A DNA stretch of 64,000 bases from the NCBI GenBank assembly GCA_914767715.1, contig OU612068.1:22756001-22820000 (forward strand), in the 5' to 3' direction. Both the position numbers and the translations under genes were made by a program. The notes beneath the pieces are model-generated. The model was not told the origin of the DNA. It made no database searches and saw nothing but the letters and a program-made list of their open reading frames with translations. Source of the DNA: Membranipora membranacea (Eukaryota; Bryozoa; Gymnolaemata; Cheilostomatida; Membraniporidae). Below are positions 13,901 through 26,618 of the stretch, one piece after another (the stretch's first letter is position 1; every line of letters begins with the position of its first letter).

Positions 13901-16900
13901 TCTAGCGTATGTAAGCAGACATGTATACAGGCGCTGACCAGCCTTACTAATCAGACGGACATTGTACAGACTCTTATACCTGTCTGTGGCAGGCCTGTAT
14001 CAACAGTGAGTATGAGTGAGATTTTTGTTGTTGTTTATTGTACCCACATCATTGACAACCGATTAGATAGATGACCGAGACAATATATTTCATGATCAGC
14101 AATCTTCCCTGGAAGGGGGGTGTCGAACAGAGGCAAGGGTCTGTGTGGCTCAGACTAGATCAACAACGGCTTTGTTTCCCTGCACAGCCTATTAAGTGGG
14201 GGAGGACGGTTGGAATGGAAGGAAGGAAACAAGCTCTGCTAAACTGTCATTGAGAATCCAACGACCATTCTTTATCCTCAATTGCAGCAATTAAGACATG
14301 GAGCTAAGCCACAAAGGCCATTAAACACAGATAAGAAATATCCTCTTTATATAAAATGGGTTCTCAAGATGAACAGGTTATCTGCCATTTGTGTTATTTA
14401 TTCCCGAAAAAGGAAGTTTTGATTACCTTTGCCGCAGACTTGGTGTAATAATTAAATATGCCGTTTTTATGGTAATCTTTATGTTTCTCTAATGGTGATC
14501 AAAGCTGATCGACTCACTGAAATGAGATAACACCAACATTAAACTGAAAATTATACTATAATCTTAGGCCCGTTTGTAGATAACCTGCACTGTATAATGA
14601 CAATAATCATATCTCTTATTTTATCAATTTAATAAATCTACACAGATCCATTACACATTTCCTGTCTGTTGCTTTCAGGATCCACTGTGGCAGTGTTTCC
14701 TCTTGTCAGAGTCTCCACAACAACCTAGAGATCGGGTCACCGAGGAGTCGTCCCCTATGGATGGAGCCAGTGTTCAGTGTTGCTCTAGGGCTATGTCGTC
14801 TCAGTGTAAGAGTTTGTGTATTCAGCTGTACAATCAGAGACTCTCATCTGTGTGGGAGGGATTCAGTGCTGCCTGCCAGTATAATCATCAAGAGTCAGCG
14901 ATGATGGAATGTATTCAAGAGGGTAAGAATGACAGCATTATAATGATTGGGTTAGGGGCAGAGCCCTATATCTAACAAGCATTGAGGGTGGTCTATGATT
15001 TGTGCAGCCGGTACTCCCAGGACAAAAACAACGTGGGCTGTGGGAACTCAAGCTGTATAATGATTTGGTTAGCTAAATTGTGCAATTGCATTTGAAATGT
15101 TAGTGATATTACTCTGAAGATTAGCAATATCGATCAAATGTCAACGTGGGTCCTAAGATTGAAAGCAAAGACACAACTGAAAATGGGTCAACAAGTAACA
15201 GTATTCTAAATTAGAACTGAATAAACAGGATATTGTGTGCTATTTTTGTCTCAGAAGGAGCAGCAATTGCTCCTCACGACAGGATAAATGGGCAGTGTTT
15301 ACACAGATACTTGACTTGATGGAGTTTCCATCAGATATAGATTGTAATTACTTCGTAATTTGCATAACATACTTTCATCTAAAGGCCTTGCCTCATGGTT
15401 GACCCTGACATTGATGAATGTGTGGCAATTTTCTCACACTATTTGGTACTTATTCAGTTAATTTAACTTGTGCACATCACCTGGGAAAAGTTCTCATTGG
15501 GAGAAAGGTATTAATTTACTAAATATACTCTAATTCACCAACCTCCATGATGAAATGAGATTCATTCCAATAGTCGGAATGTATTGGGACAGCTTTGATA
15601 CTTCTGGGTGACAAACGAACCCAGGTTTAATTTTATGTGAATCCATTAGTTCTGATTTCATGTATTTGATTTCCACCTTTACAGTTGAGGAGCCTTGCCA
15701 GGTTGGATGTGGAGGACTAGGTTTCTGTCAGAATTTCAATCACAGAGTGACCGGTATGTTCAGAATGTGCAACAGGAAAGCTGACAACGCTGCTAGGTAA
15801 GATCTGCAGAAGCAGCAAAAAATTGAAAAAACCCCATATATTAACAACGATTTATTGACTTATTAACTCAACAAGATTGTGGTGTTTGACAGGTGTGCCA
15901 AACCATTCCATAAGTGCCTATTAAGGAAGGAAAACATCATACTACTCTTTCAAAGAAAATTTGACTGCGAATTTTTACGTCTTTATACTGAGGCGGATCT
16001 CTGATAGTAGACCTGAATATTTTGTTGAACACGTTGCATTTGTGTTACAGAATGGAATACACTGCCTGGCGGAATAATAGGTACATCCAGCTACCAAGTT
16101 CTCTCCGGGTGCCGATAAAAGATATCAAAACATGCGAACCTGACATGTGGAAAGCTATCTCATGCGCTCTCAATATCAAACCATGTAACGCTAATAGCAG
16201 CAGCAATAAGATATGCAAGTAAGTTTATCTCTAATCCTGGAAGTTTTTCTCTTGGCATGTTAGAGGACTGAGTGTAAGTATGTAAGACTTTGGGAGTTGT
16301 CTACTCACAGAACGAAGCATTCATCAGACAACGGCTCTTTCTACAATTGTCGACTCAAACTATGTCCCATATGTGCCTACACCTCTGAGTTAATCATCAA
16401 CGCTTAGCAAGGGCTATATCTGAATGCCCTTTTGAACGTGTGATGTCATTTGGTCATTGTGTTACAAGGTCAGGCCTAAGATCGACCTTAGACAGACAAA
16501 TCTGATAAAGTTTGATCCTAAGATTCTTGACCTACACGCATGATGCCATATATGATTTGATTTTTGCATTGATTTTCATCATGACATCTTTGCCATCCTT
16601 ATTCTAAAGCGTCTAAAGTTGCGTCGATAGCTGTTCGATAATAACATGATTTATATCTATTCAGATCCGACTGTATGCACATACTACAGCAGTGTGTTGA
16701 TGACAGTTCAGGGAGTTATAATATAGGAGCTCTATGTGATCAGCTTCCTGTAAGTGACAATCAGGAAGACTGCATCTCCCTCTCTCAGTTTATTGGTAAG
16801 TTTTAATCATTTATTTTGTCACATAGAACAAAATCTCACTGTATATTGTCCTCTCTTTTAGCATGAGGGTATAACTCCTGGTTTAATATTGTACTATTTG

Positions 16901-19900
16901 CTATCACTTATCTGAGGCTTTGAATTTTGATCCCATATGTTTTCTTTACTGCTACCAAATGTGATGTTAGTGATCACTTTAATGGCCCATATTGGTTGCA
17001 TTATGGATGATTGATATCAGTTACATCAATATTTTCTGAGATGTGTGTTATAAACTCTGATACATTACATTACATACATTACATACATTACATACATTAC
17101 ATACATTACATACATTACATACATTACATACATTACATACATTACATACATTACATACATTACATACATTACATACATTACATACATTACATACATTACA
17201 TACATTACATACATTACATACATTACATACATTACATACATTACATCGTAAAAATGTTTAACTATTTTGTTTGCAGACCCTGTGTCTTCAGTGACAGCAG
17301 TAGATCTTTCTAACCCTTGTGTGCCCCATCCCTGTAACGAGACAGAGGTCTGTGAAGTAAACAGAAACTATCCAGCATGTCATAGCAAGCACCGCAGATG
17401 TCAGCCTTACACATGTCGATCAGGCTGTCCTGTTGGTGATACTTCACCGCTCATCGTCAGGAGTAATCACTTTGTCAGAATGGCTGATATTTCTTCTGCC
17501 AGGTTTGTACACTCTTGTGAATGATTAAATGATTACATAAGGAAATAGAGGCATAGATTGTTGGTGAATGGGGAGTTGCGTTTCTATGGGCATTCAAACA
17601 GCTACTGCTTCTTTTCTGTAATCTGGGTGTCAGGTTACCAATAAACTTACCATAAGAAAGCAATAATTTATTTCAGCAAATTGCTTCATGGCTTGGTACC
17701 TACTGTTTGAATCCATCTCATGTGAGCAATATAGTTTAAATTGATATTAAACATCACGGCGTAGAAACTGACTGTCACTTCTATCCTACAGCCCTCTCAG
17801 CTGTCAGAAGATTTGTAAATGTGGACACAATGGATTCCTGATTCACTGCGAGTCTGCATACTGTGACAGAGCTGACAGCTGTATAGCTAACTCTGACACG
17901 CTGATAGAGCACGCTGCCGTGTATGAGCAGCAGTGTAACGAGTGTATCTGTCACTCTAGTGAGAACGTGTGTACCAGGAGACACTGTCCAGTGGTATCAC
18001 AACTATCTCATAACTCTGAGCAGTCAACATTCGGTAAGATTTATGCTCTTGACTACTGCTGAAACACCATGATCATTGGTGCCGCAGGAGTTTCGGGTTT
18101 GAGTTCCACTGGGGGAGCTTTCAAAGGTTTATTGTTCCAGTCCCCAGCACCCTCGGGTGTACACCTCTTCTGAAACACCATGCGCTAGTCACGATAGCCA
18201 TATCACATTAATATTGGCCTCACAGCTGACTTGGATGCCTACTTTATCTTAACCAGCAATGACATTCAAACTATATAACAGTCAACATTGATAGTTATGC
18301 TATCTCTTCACTTTCATAATAATAGAGCACTGCAATGCAAATAGCTCACTTCTCTGGATCTTTGGCTGATGGTAAAAAAAACAGGGAAAGCTTTCCAGGT
18401 CATAATTTGTCAATATTACCTACTATTATGTTTTTTTAGGACTGCCATGTTCCTGTTCTTCGGTGTATGAACCTGTATGCACAGTAAATGGGAGAGTGCT
18501 AGGTAACGCTTGCCTGGCTCAATGCATGGGATACGGTGACGTTAGCTACGCCACAGGAAACTGCGCTTCCAGAAATCCCTGTGGAGCTAATAGCTGTCCT
18601 ACTGGGTCTAAATGCGTGCCGGAGAGGAAGACTTGTCTCTCATTATCTTCTAACTGTCCTCAACACAGATGTGGTGAGTGTATCTATGTGAACAAAGAGG
18701 CAGCATTAGTTTAAAATTTTGTCTCTGGGGTAACCCTTGGCTGACTAAGTGTCCAACCGTTGTATTATATTAGGCGGGCCATTTTTTCAAAATTTCAAAG
18801 CTGCCTACCAGTTTATTGAGTGTCCCCATCAACCTGAACAGTGATCATCCTACCATAGACAATGTAATAGAGTTGTGGTAACAGCAGCTCCTAGCCTGAG
18901 AGTTAACTTACCACTGTCACTATTACAGTTCCTGCAGAATGTAACTCCCAGGAGCACGGGGTAGTATGTGACACTAACGGATCACAGCACCCTAATATCT
19001 GTGTATTACTGGCTCGGAGGAAACATCTAGCCTATGTAGGTCACTGTAAGCTACATTGTAAGCACGAGTCTCCAGTATGCGGTGCTAATGGTGAGACTTA
19101 TGTCAACGAGTGCGCTGCCTTCGCTGCCAGCGTATCTGTGGACTACAACTCTCCTTGTATTGCTACGCCTGACCGCAGAGGTTGGTAATAAAGTATATTT
19201 ATAATTAGACCTTGATTCCATGGGCCCCTGGGACTTACATGTCTTTACTTTGCCAATGTCCACTATCAACCACCCAAAAAACACCAGTGGTTGATAGTGG
19301 ACATTGGCAAAGTAAAGACATGTAAGTTTTGCTTTGTTTTCATAAGGTTTCTAAATTGGAATAATGAATCAGATTTTTAAATTTGAATGCTTACTAGCAA
19401 ATACTTTTTTATGTATAATAATGATATGGATGCATGAAAAATCAAGCAGATACAAAATGAAAGTTGATTATTAAATTCGGTTGGTTGATAAAGTTTTGCA
19501 ACTTATAATTGGAGTGCACATATTTTGCTTTGTTGCTAAGCTTAAGTAAAATCTTCTTTTTTAAGATAATAATGGTAGTTTTAAACTGTTACAGACAAGA
19601 GCTCAGCTTGTTCTCATGTAAAGTGTGACAGAAAACTTCCTTCATGGTGTGAAGGAGTCATCCCCCCTGGTGCTTGCTGTCCTGTGTGTGGTGAGTGTAC
19701 ACATATTATTGTCCAGTCAGTCGGGACTTCTAATCATTATCTTTCTGAGTGGGTTAACCTAGTGTGAAAAAATATCCTTATTAGTAGTGGTTGTGCTGGT
19801 ATGTGGCGTCCTTATTAATTGCCAACTGACTTGTGGGTAATTACTTTATTTAGAAGACGTAACCTATAAAAAATACTGACAATGCGACGATGGAACAGGA

Positions 19901-21726
19901 CAAGATGAAACAATTTAACATGTGGTATGCGATGAAGCGAAACATAAAATTAAATCGTCATCAGAGTTACAAACAAGACAAAAACAATAAACAAAGTACA
20001 CAAATTTCAAAATGAATTTAAGCTCTTACAATTATTGATAGGAGAGGAACGTTGAATTAACCAGCTGTTGTTGAGAACATAGCTCCTCCAAGCTAATAAT
20101 TAACACCGCTAAAAAGGGTACATATAGTCTTATATAACGTTTGTTTGCATGATAATAATGAATATGGAACCTTGACATAATAATATGCGCTCAAAATTAA
20201 GTTACAGCCATAGCAATTGATAGAAATTTTCACAAACAGTTTGCTACATATTAGGAACGCATCAGATTAAACTTATTCTTTAAAAAAATTAAACTTACAT
20301 GGTGTAGGGTTCTATAATGTTTCTTGGAGCGAGTTGAAAACATGATAAACATTAATAAATTTACTGGCGCCAGAGATATACCTTCCTCTTGCTGAGCTGC
20401 CGCGTGTAATAATGCTGGCTGATGGTAAAAACAAATGAGTCATAGTCATAGCTATAGAACTCGGAACAATAGGAAAGCGCAAACAGCACAGAAATAGCTG
20501 GCTGCTATAGCTATGTTTATACCAAAATTATTGGTAATAATGAAGACTTTTAATAATAAATGCTAATTACCTTAATTAAATGGTCTTTTAAATTTCTTCT
20601 TGCATAAAAAAAATATTCATAAATAAAATCGTCCATCCCAAAACAGTGGTACAAGGATTTGTCTCCTCGAATGTCACGGGAGAGCTACCAAGAAACTCAG
20701 AAAGTATCATAAAATAGTACAAGCTTAAACTTTGGTCAAAGTTGCTGTGAACAATATCCCAATATTTTGAGGCTAGTTGTTGATATTGGTAAAACCAACT
20801 CGAACCAAACCAACCATTGATATTTTCAAAATTATGCAATTCAACCTTTTTATTAATTATAGGTACGCAGATCAGCACCCTGTACTCACAGCTATATGTA
20901 GATAAGATAATACAGCACTCAGCTTTACCTTACCTTACTACTAGAGACATAGCTCTAAACTTGCAGCTTCATCTTAGTAATCGACACTGTGACGTGTACA
21001 CATATATAAGCTATGAGAATGAGTTTATCTTACTTATTCTCCCTATAAACAGCGACCCATCAACCGATGAGGTATGTGTATTATTTTTTATTTTTACGCA
21101 CAATAATTAGATTTTGCATTTGATTGTGAACTCCTTGAATATGAGCTCCTTGATAAAGGTCAATTTATTTATGAGGGGAGAGTTATTCCTTCCAATGCTC
21201 AAGCTGTGGCCTAAACCACTGAGCGTGAAAAAAATCGCCTGCCCTTTATACCAGAGATCTGACTAGGATGAATGACAGCCAAGTACCAAATATGGTTGTC
21301 TGCTTACACCAAGGAATATAGTCCGTACCCTTGACCTTAAGAATAAGACCTCACTGGTTCCTTTGCGGAATAGTCCGATTTCAAACCAGGAAATAATTAG
21401 CCAGAACATTTACAATTCACAACGGCCATTCAAAAAGCTTTATTGTCATGAAATCGACATTTAAATCTTATCATTTAAATCTTTCGTTCTTTTAACAGGT
21501 ACAGTTTTGTAATGTTGACGCCCACAGAATATTCAACATGATCAGAACAAAGAGCCCAGTAATGAGCATCGATGTCAAACTATCTATATTACTCAAGGGT
21601 AGTATTCTATCTTCAAAACTAAGGCCTCAACCATCTATAACAAGTGGAGCAAACTCCAAATATATAATAAACACATCTATTGTGTTATTGACGTTACTAT
21701 TAACAGCTATATCTGAAATCACATAA
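4970..21726 (+). CDS. RECK: RECK orthologue: reversion-inducing cysteine-rich protein with Kazal motifs
   Basis: Nineteen exons: 4970-5048, 5545-5624, 8920-8997, 9580-9616, 10534-10616, 10994-11075, 12676-12876, 13875-14005, 14679-14922, 15685-15796, 16051-16218, 16665-16795, 17277-17502, 17792-18033, 18440-18673, 18929-19180, 19595-19690, 20863-21071, 21499-21726. All junctions are GT-AG and in phase, total 2913 nt, 970 residues (human RECK 971). Residues 1-26 are a signal peptide. Five CC-led cysteine-knot motifs lie at about 32-91, 103-142, 150-205, 217-270 and 298-335. A frizzled/CRD-like region follows at about 340-475, with EPCQVGCGG and CEPDMWKAISCALNIKPC as RECK hallmarks. Kazal-like modules are at about 634-670 and 714-790. 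The last ~20 residues are a hydrophobic GPI-addition tail. In vertebrates RECK is a cell-surface inhibitor of MMPs and ADAM10 and, with GPR124, a WNT7 co-receptor; whether the WNT role holds here is unknown. AATAAA follows at 21992. Donors of exons 7 and 16 (GTTCGT, GTTGGT) are weak. Confidence 0.95.
5625..8919. other. RECK intron 2, no gene inside seen
   Basis: This is the longest RECK intron, about 3.3 kb. It has many short open frames on both strands but none with a signal peptide, domain or splice context I can defend. A C/T-rich stretch at about 5660-5725 is the most biased composition. An acceptor-like tract ending TTTTTTTAG closes the intron at 8919. Confidence 0.6.
17060..17246 (+). 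repeat. 9-bp microsatellite (ACATTACAT)n in RECK intron 12
   Basis: About 20 nearly perfect copies of a 9-bp unit run up to 30 bases before the acceptor of RECK exon 13. Because 9 is a multiple of three, all frames stay open, and translation gives an Ile-His-Tyr repeat that could be mistaken for a protein. It is intronic and close to the branch-point region of the next exon. Confidence 0.95.
19233..19327. repeat. Perfect 41-bp inverted repeat (hairpin) in RECK intron 16
   Basis: The arms at 19233-19273 and 19287-19327 are exact reverse complements of 41 bases, separated by a 13-base loop. The arm includes ACTTTGCCAATGTCCACTAT. A related ACTTTGCCAAAG / CTTTGGCAAAGT pair occurs near 57461-57513, so this is probably a small non-autonomous element rather than a microRNA precursor. 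I saw no clear target-site duplication. Confidence 0.85.
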
Positions 21727-22792
21727 ACTAGAGGAGTATTTTGAACTATTCATATTTAGCGCTGCTAGAACAAAATTATATAGCCAAATGATTTGTATAT
21801 ATTTTTGTAGAAGTTATTCAGATTTTTTACTTGGAAATTGTCAAAAACTAGTCAGATCTCCTTCGATTGTGTATATATCATTGATCATGCATCTACTGTG
21901 TAATCCATTATGCCATATATAATTATTTGATTTAAATATTTTTGATAAATTGATAATCCGCCAAAGATTCTCTGTGATTAATATTTTATGTAATAAATTC
22001 ATGATTCTGATCAAGTTACTCGAGTTAGTCCGAGTCCTGTTACTTTGTCAGACTCACCTTAATGTATTACTTCTTCTGTTCCCTCCCCCGCCAGCCTAGC
22101 AAATGTGTTGGTCCTGATTGGATGGCCAGAGCCAACACATTGGCAACTCCCTCCCTCTATGTCTAACTAGAGCCAGAGTCAGTCTGATGATTCGATAATA
22201 TATAAATCCCTTATCAGTATACTACTCTTAATTTAAATGATTTGAGGAATGTTACAGACTGTAGAAGACACCAACATTCAGGTTTGAGATAATGTTCAGG
22301 CAATTTAAACAAGCATCATGAGAAAATTAAAATGGGAATTAAATAAGTAAATAGTTATCTGTGAACAATTGAACTCCAATGTACCCTGCTGAGGAATTTT
22401 GTTGTTGTTAATATTTGTGGAAAATAAATTTGAGCTCTAGGTAGATGAACCAATTCAGCAATCAATATTAGTGGTTGAACAATTTTAAAATGGAACAATT
22501 GCATTAAAAATAGAAGAAGTGGTTTATTTGGCTTTTGCCTTGTCTTTTTTAAATATGTTCTATATTTCAATATCCACATAGGGAAAGATAACTTCTTATT
22601 GATCCCAACATTTGCCGGCCAAAGACTATTGATTTGCCCACAGGGGTCCGTCGGACGTTGGGCAAGAGTCTGGGTGGCTCAGACTATTGATTTAGTGATT
22701 GTTGAAAAGAATCGTATTTGTTCCATCAAGTAATTAAACTAAAATTTTTTGATAGCGCAAGCATGTAACTTGAAAGACAAAAATTACCCAAA
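21727..22792. other. RECK 3' UTR and intergenic sequence
   Basis: A probable polyadenylation signal AATAAA lies at 21992-21997. An imperfect inverted repeat near 22098-22132 pairs AATGTGTTGG with CCAACACATT. A short motif at about 22664-22685 (AGTCTGGGTGGCTCAGACT) resembles one at 14130-14150 in RECK intron 8, suggesting a small dispersed repeat. No gene was found. Confidence 0.5.
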
Positions 22793-22842
22793 GGTAAGGA
22801 TCAAGTTATATTGGACAGGCTGCTACATGATCCCTGCTCTTG
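22793..22842 (-). pseudogene. 7SL (SRP) RNA gene fragment, 3' end only
   Basis: About 50 bases match the 3' end of the 7SL copies that follow: AAGGTAAGG, then the reverse complement of CAGCCTGTCCAATATAA. It breaks off at 22842 into unrelated sequence. It keeps only the distal strand of the Alu domain's closing helix, so it cannot make an SRP RNA. Confidence 0.7.
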
Positions 22843-23231
22843 GTTCCATTTCTATATATCTAGTCATTGCACACAAATAAGTCATCTTTATCTATAAGAC
22901 ACCACCATGCAATCGCGTTGGAGTTAATATAATATCATACTCCAATGATAAATCCCTGCTATTCATCTGATACTTTGGTGATCTATTCTATCAACAAAAA
23001 CCTGTGGCTAGCAGATACGAATCATCTAGACTTCATACAGGCAATCAGGTTCTGGATATAAGTGTTATCTCGTCTCATTTAAAGATAAGACAACTTCTTT
23101 TCACTCGTTGCATCTAACAGACACATCAGCTTAAAATGTAATCTGCCAGAGAGCATAGGACAGATAATATATTTGATTTAGAGTTTAGCATACACATGAG
23201 ATTAAAAAGTATTAATAAATATATATCAAAA

Positions 23232-23526
23232 GGTAAGGGTCCAATTATATTGGACAGGCTGCTACATGACTCCTGTTCTCAGACGCTATCAGACCACTGC
23301 ACCATGTGGGAGTTTTTGCCTGCTGTGTTTCCACCCTGGGCCGATACACTCCTCCTTAGACAGCCTGGTCACCTAGAGCTCCCCCAAGGTTACCATACTG
23401 ACACCGTGCTTGGTGCTGACGCCTTATCAACACAGGTAGTCATGTAACAGGTCTCCTGTCCTCACATCATCCACCAAACCTAGCCTCCGAGTAGCCGGAT
23501 TACAGGAGTGCGCAACCACTCCCAGC
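23232..23526 (-). ncRNA. 7SL (SRP) RNA gene copy, diverged
   Basis: Read on the minus strand it starts GCTGGGAGTGGTTGCGCACT and ends at a CTTACC just before TTTT, the Pol III terminator. It shares long blocks with animal 7SL RNA: CTGTAATCCGGCTACTCGG in the Alu domain, CTAAGGAGGAGTGTATCGGC, GGTGGAAACACAGCAGGC (helix 8, SRP54 site) and AAAAACTCCC. Relative to the copies at 24.65, 30.93 and 45.56 kb it has several substitutions, including G to T in the 5' GGTGG and changes in the 3' domain. It may be a drifting or dead copy. Confidence 0.8.
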
Positions 23527-24649
23527 TGATAGAAGCTCAATTTTGAGCTTGCGCTATTGACAAATTTGGAAGGAAAGTGACAATTATATGCTGGTACTAC
23601 CATTATAAAGATTTCTCTATAATTGGCATGTAGGCTAGTATTTATCCTTACTCTGTATCGTTATGGTCTGGTCGTTATGCCCAGCAGGATGTCCCTTTTT
23701 TTGTAGGATCTTTTATTTTGGGTATCACAAATAATAATGTGTAATATATTTTGGTTCCATTCCTATAATCTTTTATCTAACCACAACACTTTTCATTTTC
23801 AACCTGGACAAATTCTAGTCATAAAAAATAGCGGCTCTGACTGGTAATAATGAGCTATCTCTCTAATCCTTGATCACATAGAATTAATCCTAGTATAAGG
23901 GTAGACTACACAGACTCCAAAAATAATTGATATTTCTATTGAATATCCTCTCGTTTAGCCTGTGAGCTGACCATACAATTTCAATAAAGACCAGTTTTTC
24001 CATCATCAATATTATATGGGTCCTCAATATTGAGCATTCTATATCACCTCTAGCCCCTGTCTACATTATTTTACCAATGATTGAAGAATTCTTTTCCCTA
24101 AATAAGTAAAAGAGAGTTAAGTCTGTAAGAATATATTCTCTCTCATCGAATGCTAATGCTCTCTTTTATGCAGCATATTTTCCACGTGAGGTGAATTTTT
24201 CGAGATCACCTTATGGTACCTAGCAGAGTTTAGTGGCTGTTTAATAGCAATCTTATAATCTGAATTTTTAGCAAGTATAAAAACAGAAATTGCATTTTTG
24301 GTCGTACCAGTTCTATTTCTCGATATCTTCTCATTGCATGCAATTATGGCCGAGACATTTTTGTCTAGAGGAAACTGCCATACAATCACATAGGCGATAC
24401 TGTAATATCACACTCAATTACATATATGTATTTATATGACTATAGTTCAGACAGACAATCAGGTTTTTTGAAAATTAAGTTATCTTTCCTCAATTAAAAA
24501 TGAGACAACTCCTTTTGAATCAACATTGTAACAGGCTTGTCCAGCTTGAAATGTTACAGCCGCAAATGGCATTGGACAGGGTTTTTATTTAATTCAGGGT
24601 TTAGCAAGCAGGCTTCATAGACTAGAAGTAAATAAAAAATTATACAAAA

Positions 24650-24944
24650 GGTAAGGGTCCAACTATATTGGACAGGCTGCTACATGACCCCTGTTCTCAG
24701 GCGCTATCAGACCACTGCACCATGTGGGAGTTTTTGCCTGCTGTGTTTCCACCCTGGGCCGATACACTCCTCCTTAGACAGCCTGGTCACCTAGAGCTCC
24801 CCCAAGGTCACCATGCTGACACCGTGCTTGGTGCTGACGCCTAATCAACACAGGTAGTCATGTAACAGGACTCCTGTCCTCAAACCATCCACCAAACCTA
24901 GCCTCCGAGTAGCCGGATTACAGGAGTGCGCCACCACTCCCAGC
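24650..24944 (-). ncRNA. 7SL (SRP) RNA gene, full length
   Basis: About 295 nt, the size of animal 7SL RNA. In RNA sense the order is: Alu-domain start GCTGGGAGTGGTGGCGCACT, the CTGTAATCC turn that binds SRP9/14, helix 6 region GTCAGCACCAAGCACGGTGT with TGGTGACC, helix 8 GGTGGAAACACAGCAGG bound by SRP54, then GCGCCTGAGAACAGG and a 3' end in CTTACCTTTT. The RNA scaffolds the signal recognition particle, which delivers nascent secretory proteins to the ER. No A-rich tail or flanking target duplication is seen, and the flanks are shared with other copies, so it is a gene copy and not a retroposed SINE. It faces the broken copy at 26033 head to head. Confidence 0.88.
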
Positions 24945-25466
24945 TGATAGAAGCTCAATTTGATCTTCCATATATACAATTGATAGGGAAAATACGGGAA
25001 GTGACTGGAGTAGGCTGGTACTATAATTATATAGATAATTCTGTTATTGAAGTATTATTCACAGCTGGTCGGTCACACTAATAGCCATCTCATTACACTA
25101 GACTGACAATAGCAATTATTCTCAGTAGCTACCCTGATAGGGATACTGATATCAATGGGTTTTCACAGATATTGCAGACTTTGATCCTAGTAAATTGAGA
25201 GGGAAAGTCAGTTTGCCCTGATGCTGATTTAGTTGTTTGTGAACTGCCAATTTAATACAATTAATAAGATTAATTTCCAGTAATTAAGATCTCTCACTGA
25301 TCGATATGAGAAGAAATTTCCTCACTACAATTTTTCTTACATATCTTCTTTAGCGTGCTATGCCATTTTTGATCCTTTTACAATCCAATAAGGATGCTGT
25401 TACTCCTTGCTTCATTAACAGAAATAGATCCATCAATGAGTTTTAGTAGCGCTTGTTACCATATCA

Positions 25467-25690
25467 ACTATAATAGAAATATCATTACATTTTTTGGGAT
25501 TTTTTCTTCTCAAAGATATTCTATCTCTGCAACAAGTTTTGCCTCTGCACAATATGATAATAGAAATATCATAACATTTTTTGGGATTTTTTCTTCTCAA
25601 AGATATTCTATCTCTGAAACAAGTTTTGCCTCTGCACAATATTATAATAGAAATATCATTACATTATTTGGGATTTTTTCTTCTAAAAGA
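25467..25690 (+). repeat. 90-bp tandem repeat, about 2.5 units
   Basis: A unit beginning AATAGAAATATCATTACATT and containing TTTTTTGGGATTTTTTCTTC is repeated with a period of 90 bases. Being a multiple of three, it opens repeating frames on both strands, which look like proteins but show no other coding sign. It sits in the spacer of a head-to-head 7SL pair. Confidence 0.85.
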
Positions 25691-26032
25691 TGGTAGTTAT
25701 GCAAATAATTTATTTCCATTTTAACTTATCTTCATTCTCAAGCTTTCCTTTATTCTTTCTTTCCCTTTCATTTTTTATTTTATTTTCGGCACTATTCGGA
25801 AAACCTTCCGCTACTGGAACGAAATAAACTGTCAATAAAAGTGTTAAAAACCCCCAAAAAATCTCAGCCATGACTGCTAGCTTTTAAAACTATCAACAAA
25901 CAATATGTCACCAATATAAAATTACAGGTGTCACAATCAAAAATACCCTAAAAATTATCACATCATTATCAAGCCTTTCCTCTCCAACAGAGCGTACGAT
26001 ATATGCTACTTATGTTTTATGAAGTACAATCA

Positions 26033-26618
26033 GCTGGGAGGGGTGGCGCACTCCTGTAATCCGGCTACTTGGAGGTTAGGTTTGGTGGATGGTGTGAGGA
26101 CAGGAGTCCTGCTACATGCCTACCTGTGTTGATTAGGCGTCAGCACCAAGCATGGTGTCAGTATGGTAACCTTGGGAGAGGTCTAGATGACCAGGCTGCA
26201 TGCTCAGCTCTGGGCATGAGCTGATCTCTGCAAAATTGAGTCTCGGAATTCCGAAGCCATCTGATTGGCTACCTGCTCTGGTGACATACTCCCCAAAGCG
26301 TGCGGATTTGTTATTAATAGTTATCCTCTCTTGTCATTATTAGCTGATTTTGATTGACAGTGTATGGAGGGGATATCCCATTTCCCCTTTCCAAAGTAGC
26401 AATCAGAACCCAAGCTAAACTCATTGTTCTTGCACATGCGCAAATTCAAGTCACGCATGATGCATACTTAGCCTTACGACACCTGCTTTGTGGTAATGAT
26501 AGCCTAGTTTATCAGTGATCTACATGCCCAGTCAGATCACGAGAGTCAGTATGCTGATAGCGCCTGAGAACAGGGGTCATGTAGCAGCCTGTCCAATATA
26601 ACTGGACCCTTACCATTT
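26033..26618 (+). pseudogene. 7SL RNA gene interrupted by about 356 bp of unrelated DNA
   Basis: The 5' part (26033-26196) follows the 7SL consensus to GACCAGGCTG. Matching resumes at about 26553 with GATAGCGCCTGAGAACAGG and runs to the 3' end. In between, the helix 8 region has been replaced by foreign sequence. The terminator is also altered (TACCATTTG in place of TACCTTTTG). The gene cannot make a normal SRP RNA. Confidence 0.8.

Noticed and set aside
17011-17313. Ile-His-Tyr repeat protein
   Set aside because: Produced by the 9-bp microsatellite inside a RECK intron.
23196-23447. Open frame of 83 codons (plus strand), with related frames at 45533-45751 and elsewhere
   Set aside because: It is the antisense of a 7SL RNA gene. 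Conservation follows RNA structure, not codons.
25394-25696. Open frames of 100 and 68 codons on opposite strands
   Set aside because: Produced by the 90-bp tandem repeat, whose period is a multiple of three.
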